Below, piece by piece: positions 63,063 to 64,000 of a stretch of 64,000 nucleotides of DNA. The notes beneath the pieces are model-generated. The model saw only the letters and a list, made by a program, of their open reading frames with translations. It ran no database searches and was not told the DNA's origin. Origin of the DNA: Paractinoplanes ovalisporus (lineage in GTDB: Bacteria; Actinomycetota; Actinomycetes; Mycobacteriales; Micromonosporaceae); NCBI RefSeq assembly GCF_016834655.1, contig NZ_JAENHP010000020.1, positions 124,001 through 188,000 on the forward strand, written 5' to 3'. The translations under genes and the position numbers were made by a program. Every line of letters begins with the position of its first letter. The stretch's first letter is position 1.

Positions 63063-64000
63063 GTGAACGTCATCTATCGCGGGGACCCGGGGTTCGAGGA
63101 GGCGCGGGTCGACCGCATCTTCAACCGGCGGCTCAGCCCACGGCAGCCGGCCGCGATCGTGCACGCCGGCTGCGAACGGGACGTGGCCGACGGCGTACGG
63201 CTGGCCGTCGAACGCGGCTGGGCGGTGACCGTCCGCTCGGGCGGGCACAGCTGGGCGCAGTGGTCCCTGCGCGACGACGCCGTGCTCATCGACCTGGGCG
63301 GCCTGCGGGAGATGACGTACGACGCGGGCATCGTCTCGGTGTCCCCGGCCGTACGGGGTGGTAGTGAACTCGCGCCCTTCCTCTCCGCCCACGGCCGCTT
63401 CTTTCCGGGCGGGCACTGCCCCACCGTCGGGCTGGGCGGCTTTCTGCTGCAGGGCGGGCAGGGCTGGAACGCGCGGGGCTGGGGCTGGGCGGCCGAGCAC
63501 ATCGCGGCGATCGACGTGGTCACTGCGGACGGCGCGCTCGTGCACGCCTCGGAAGAGCAGAACAGCGACCTGTTCTGGGCCGCACGCGGGGCCGGACTGG
63601 CCTTCCCGGGCGTGGTGACCCGGTTCCACCTGCGCACGATGCCCGAGCCACGGCAGCTCACCCAGACCGTGCAGGCGTTCCGGCTCGACGACTTCGACGA
63701 GGTCATGACCTGGCTGCACGGCATGCACCACACGGTCGCCGACACCGTCGAGATCGTGGCCCTCACCAAGACCGACCGCGCGCTCGCCGACGAACCGGTC
63801 CTGCTGGTCACCGCGGTCGCGTTCGACGATCCCGGTGCCCTCGCGCCGTTCCGGGACAATCCGGCCCTGAAGCGCGCGCTGCTCGTGGTCGACACCGGGC
63901 CGACCACAATGGACGAGCAGCGGGCGCGGCAACGGCACGACAGCCCCGAGGGGCACCGCTGGGAGGTCGACAACGCCTGGCTGAGCGGCCCGCCCTCGGC
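63063..64000 (+). CDS. Bicovalent BBE-type FAD oxidase (partial, runs off the window)
   Basis: At least 312 residues; the 3' end lies outside. An FAD_binding_4 domain with RSGGHSW (His62) and GGHCPTVGLGG (Cys119), the pair that links FAD twice covalently in berberine-bridge-type oxidases. The BBE C-terminal motif is not visible yet. Starts with GTG at 63063; GGAGATTC lies upstream. It belongs to the transport operon after a 64-bp gap. It could oxidise an alcohol or amine in the same pathway, as 6-hydroxynicotine oxidase does in nicotine breakdown. Confidence 0.9.
   Translation, partial: MNVIYRGDPGFEEARVDRIFNRRLSPRQPAAIVHAGCERDVADGVRLAVERGWAVTVRSGGHSWAQWSLRDDAVLIDLGGLREMTYDAGIVSVSPAVRGGSELAPFLSAHGRFFPGGHCPTVGLGGFLLQGGQGWNARGWGWAAEHIAAIDVVTADGALVHASEEQNSDLFWAARGAGLAFPGVVTRFHLRTMPEPRQLTQTVQAFRLDDFDEVMTWLHGMHHTVADTVEIVALTKTDRALADEPVLLVTAVAFDDPGALAPFRDNPALKRALLVVDTGPTTMDEQRARQRHDSPEGHRWEVDNAWLSGPPS

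Overview
The window is a high-GC actinomycete chromosome segment. Frequent GTG/TTG starts, GGAGG-type ribosome binding sites, secreted cellulases with CBM2 modules, a SigE-type sigma factor, a PASTA-less Ser/Thr kinase and an XRE-DUF5753 regulator all fit the Micromonosporaceae, probably an Actinoplanes-like genus. The genus is an inference from gene content and style, not a measurement.

Layout. 0-5.4 kb: two copies of a divergent gene pair, each a secreted subtilisin (S8) plus a membrane-anchored two-cysteine protein. 5.4-8.8 kb: a tight operon of a molybdopterin oxidoreductase, a flavin reductase, a zinc-ribbon protein and a helicase-like ATPase. 9-13.7 kb: an SGNH esterase, a MerR-like regulator, a stretch of decayed gene fragments, and a GH5-CBM2 cellulase behind a CebR-type operator. 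14-17.2 kb: a lone, divergent EF-Tu, an MFS gene split by an in-frame stop, and a HAD phosphatase. 17.4-27.8 kb: a GH30-like secreted glycosidase, a TM2 protein, a receptor kinase, a hybrid histidine kinase, a class III sirtuin, a DMT transporter, and an AA10 LPMO-CBM2. 27.8-40.3 kb: PRPP synthetase, ABC ATPases, two giant FtsX-type permeases, a fructosamine-kinase-like protein, a CorA relative, PnuC and a nickel-binding-type protein. 40.4-48.9 kb: a LAL regulator, a MarR-MATE unit, thrS, and a sigma factor with its membrane partner. 48.9-53.7 kb: a WXG100-like pair, a bacterial NACHT NTPase and an XRE-DUF5753 regulator. 53.7 kb to the end: two divergent operons forming one catabolic locus.

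The cellulase, LPMO, GH30-like enzyme and SGNH esterase make a biomass-degradation theme, with two perfect CebR-type boxes and one variant. The catabolic locus pairs a ribose-type (CUT2) ABC importer and two flavoenzymes with a ring-cleavage-type VOC dioxygenase, two FAH-family hydrolases, an SDR, an ABM monooxygenase and a C-C hydrolase resembling the one in nicotine catabolism. Together they suggest uptake and breakdown of an aromatic or heteroaromatic compound that I cannot name.

The most notable items are: the solitary EF-Tu, whose residues at four positions linked to all three elfamycin binding classes are changed; seven evenly spaced 10-bp palindromes at 17.2 kb; the NACHT protein; the catabolic locus; the duplicated protease module; and several locus-specific minisatellites, one expanded in frame inside a kinase gene. 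I found no tRNA, rRNA, CRISPR array, insertion sequence or prophage.
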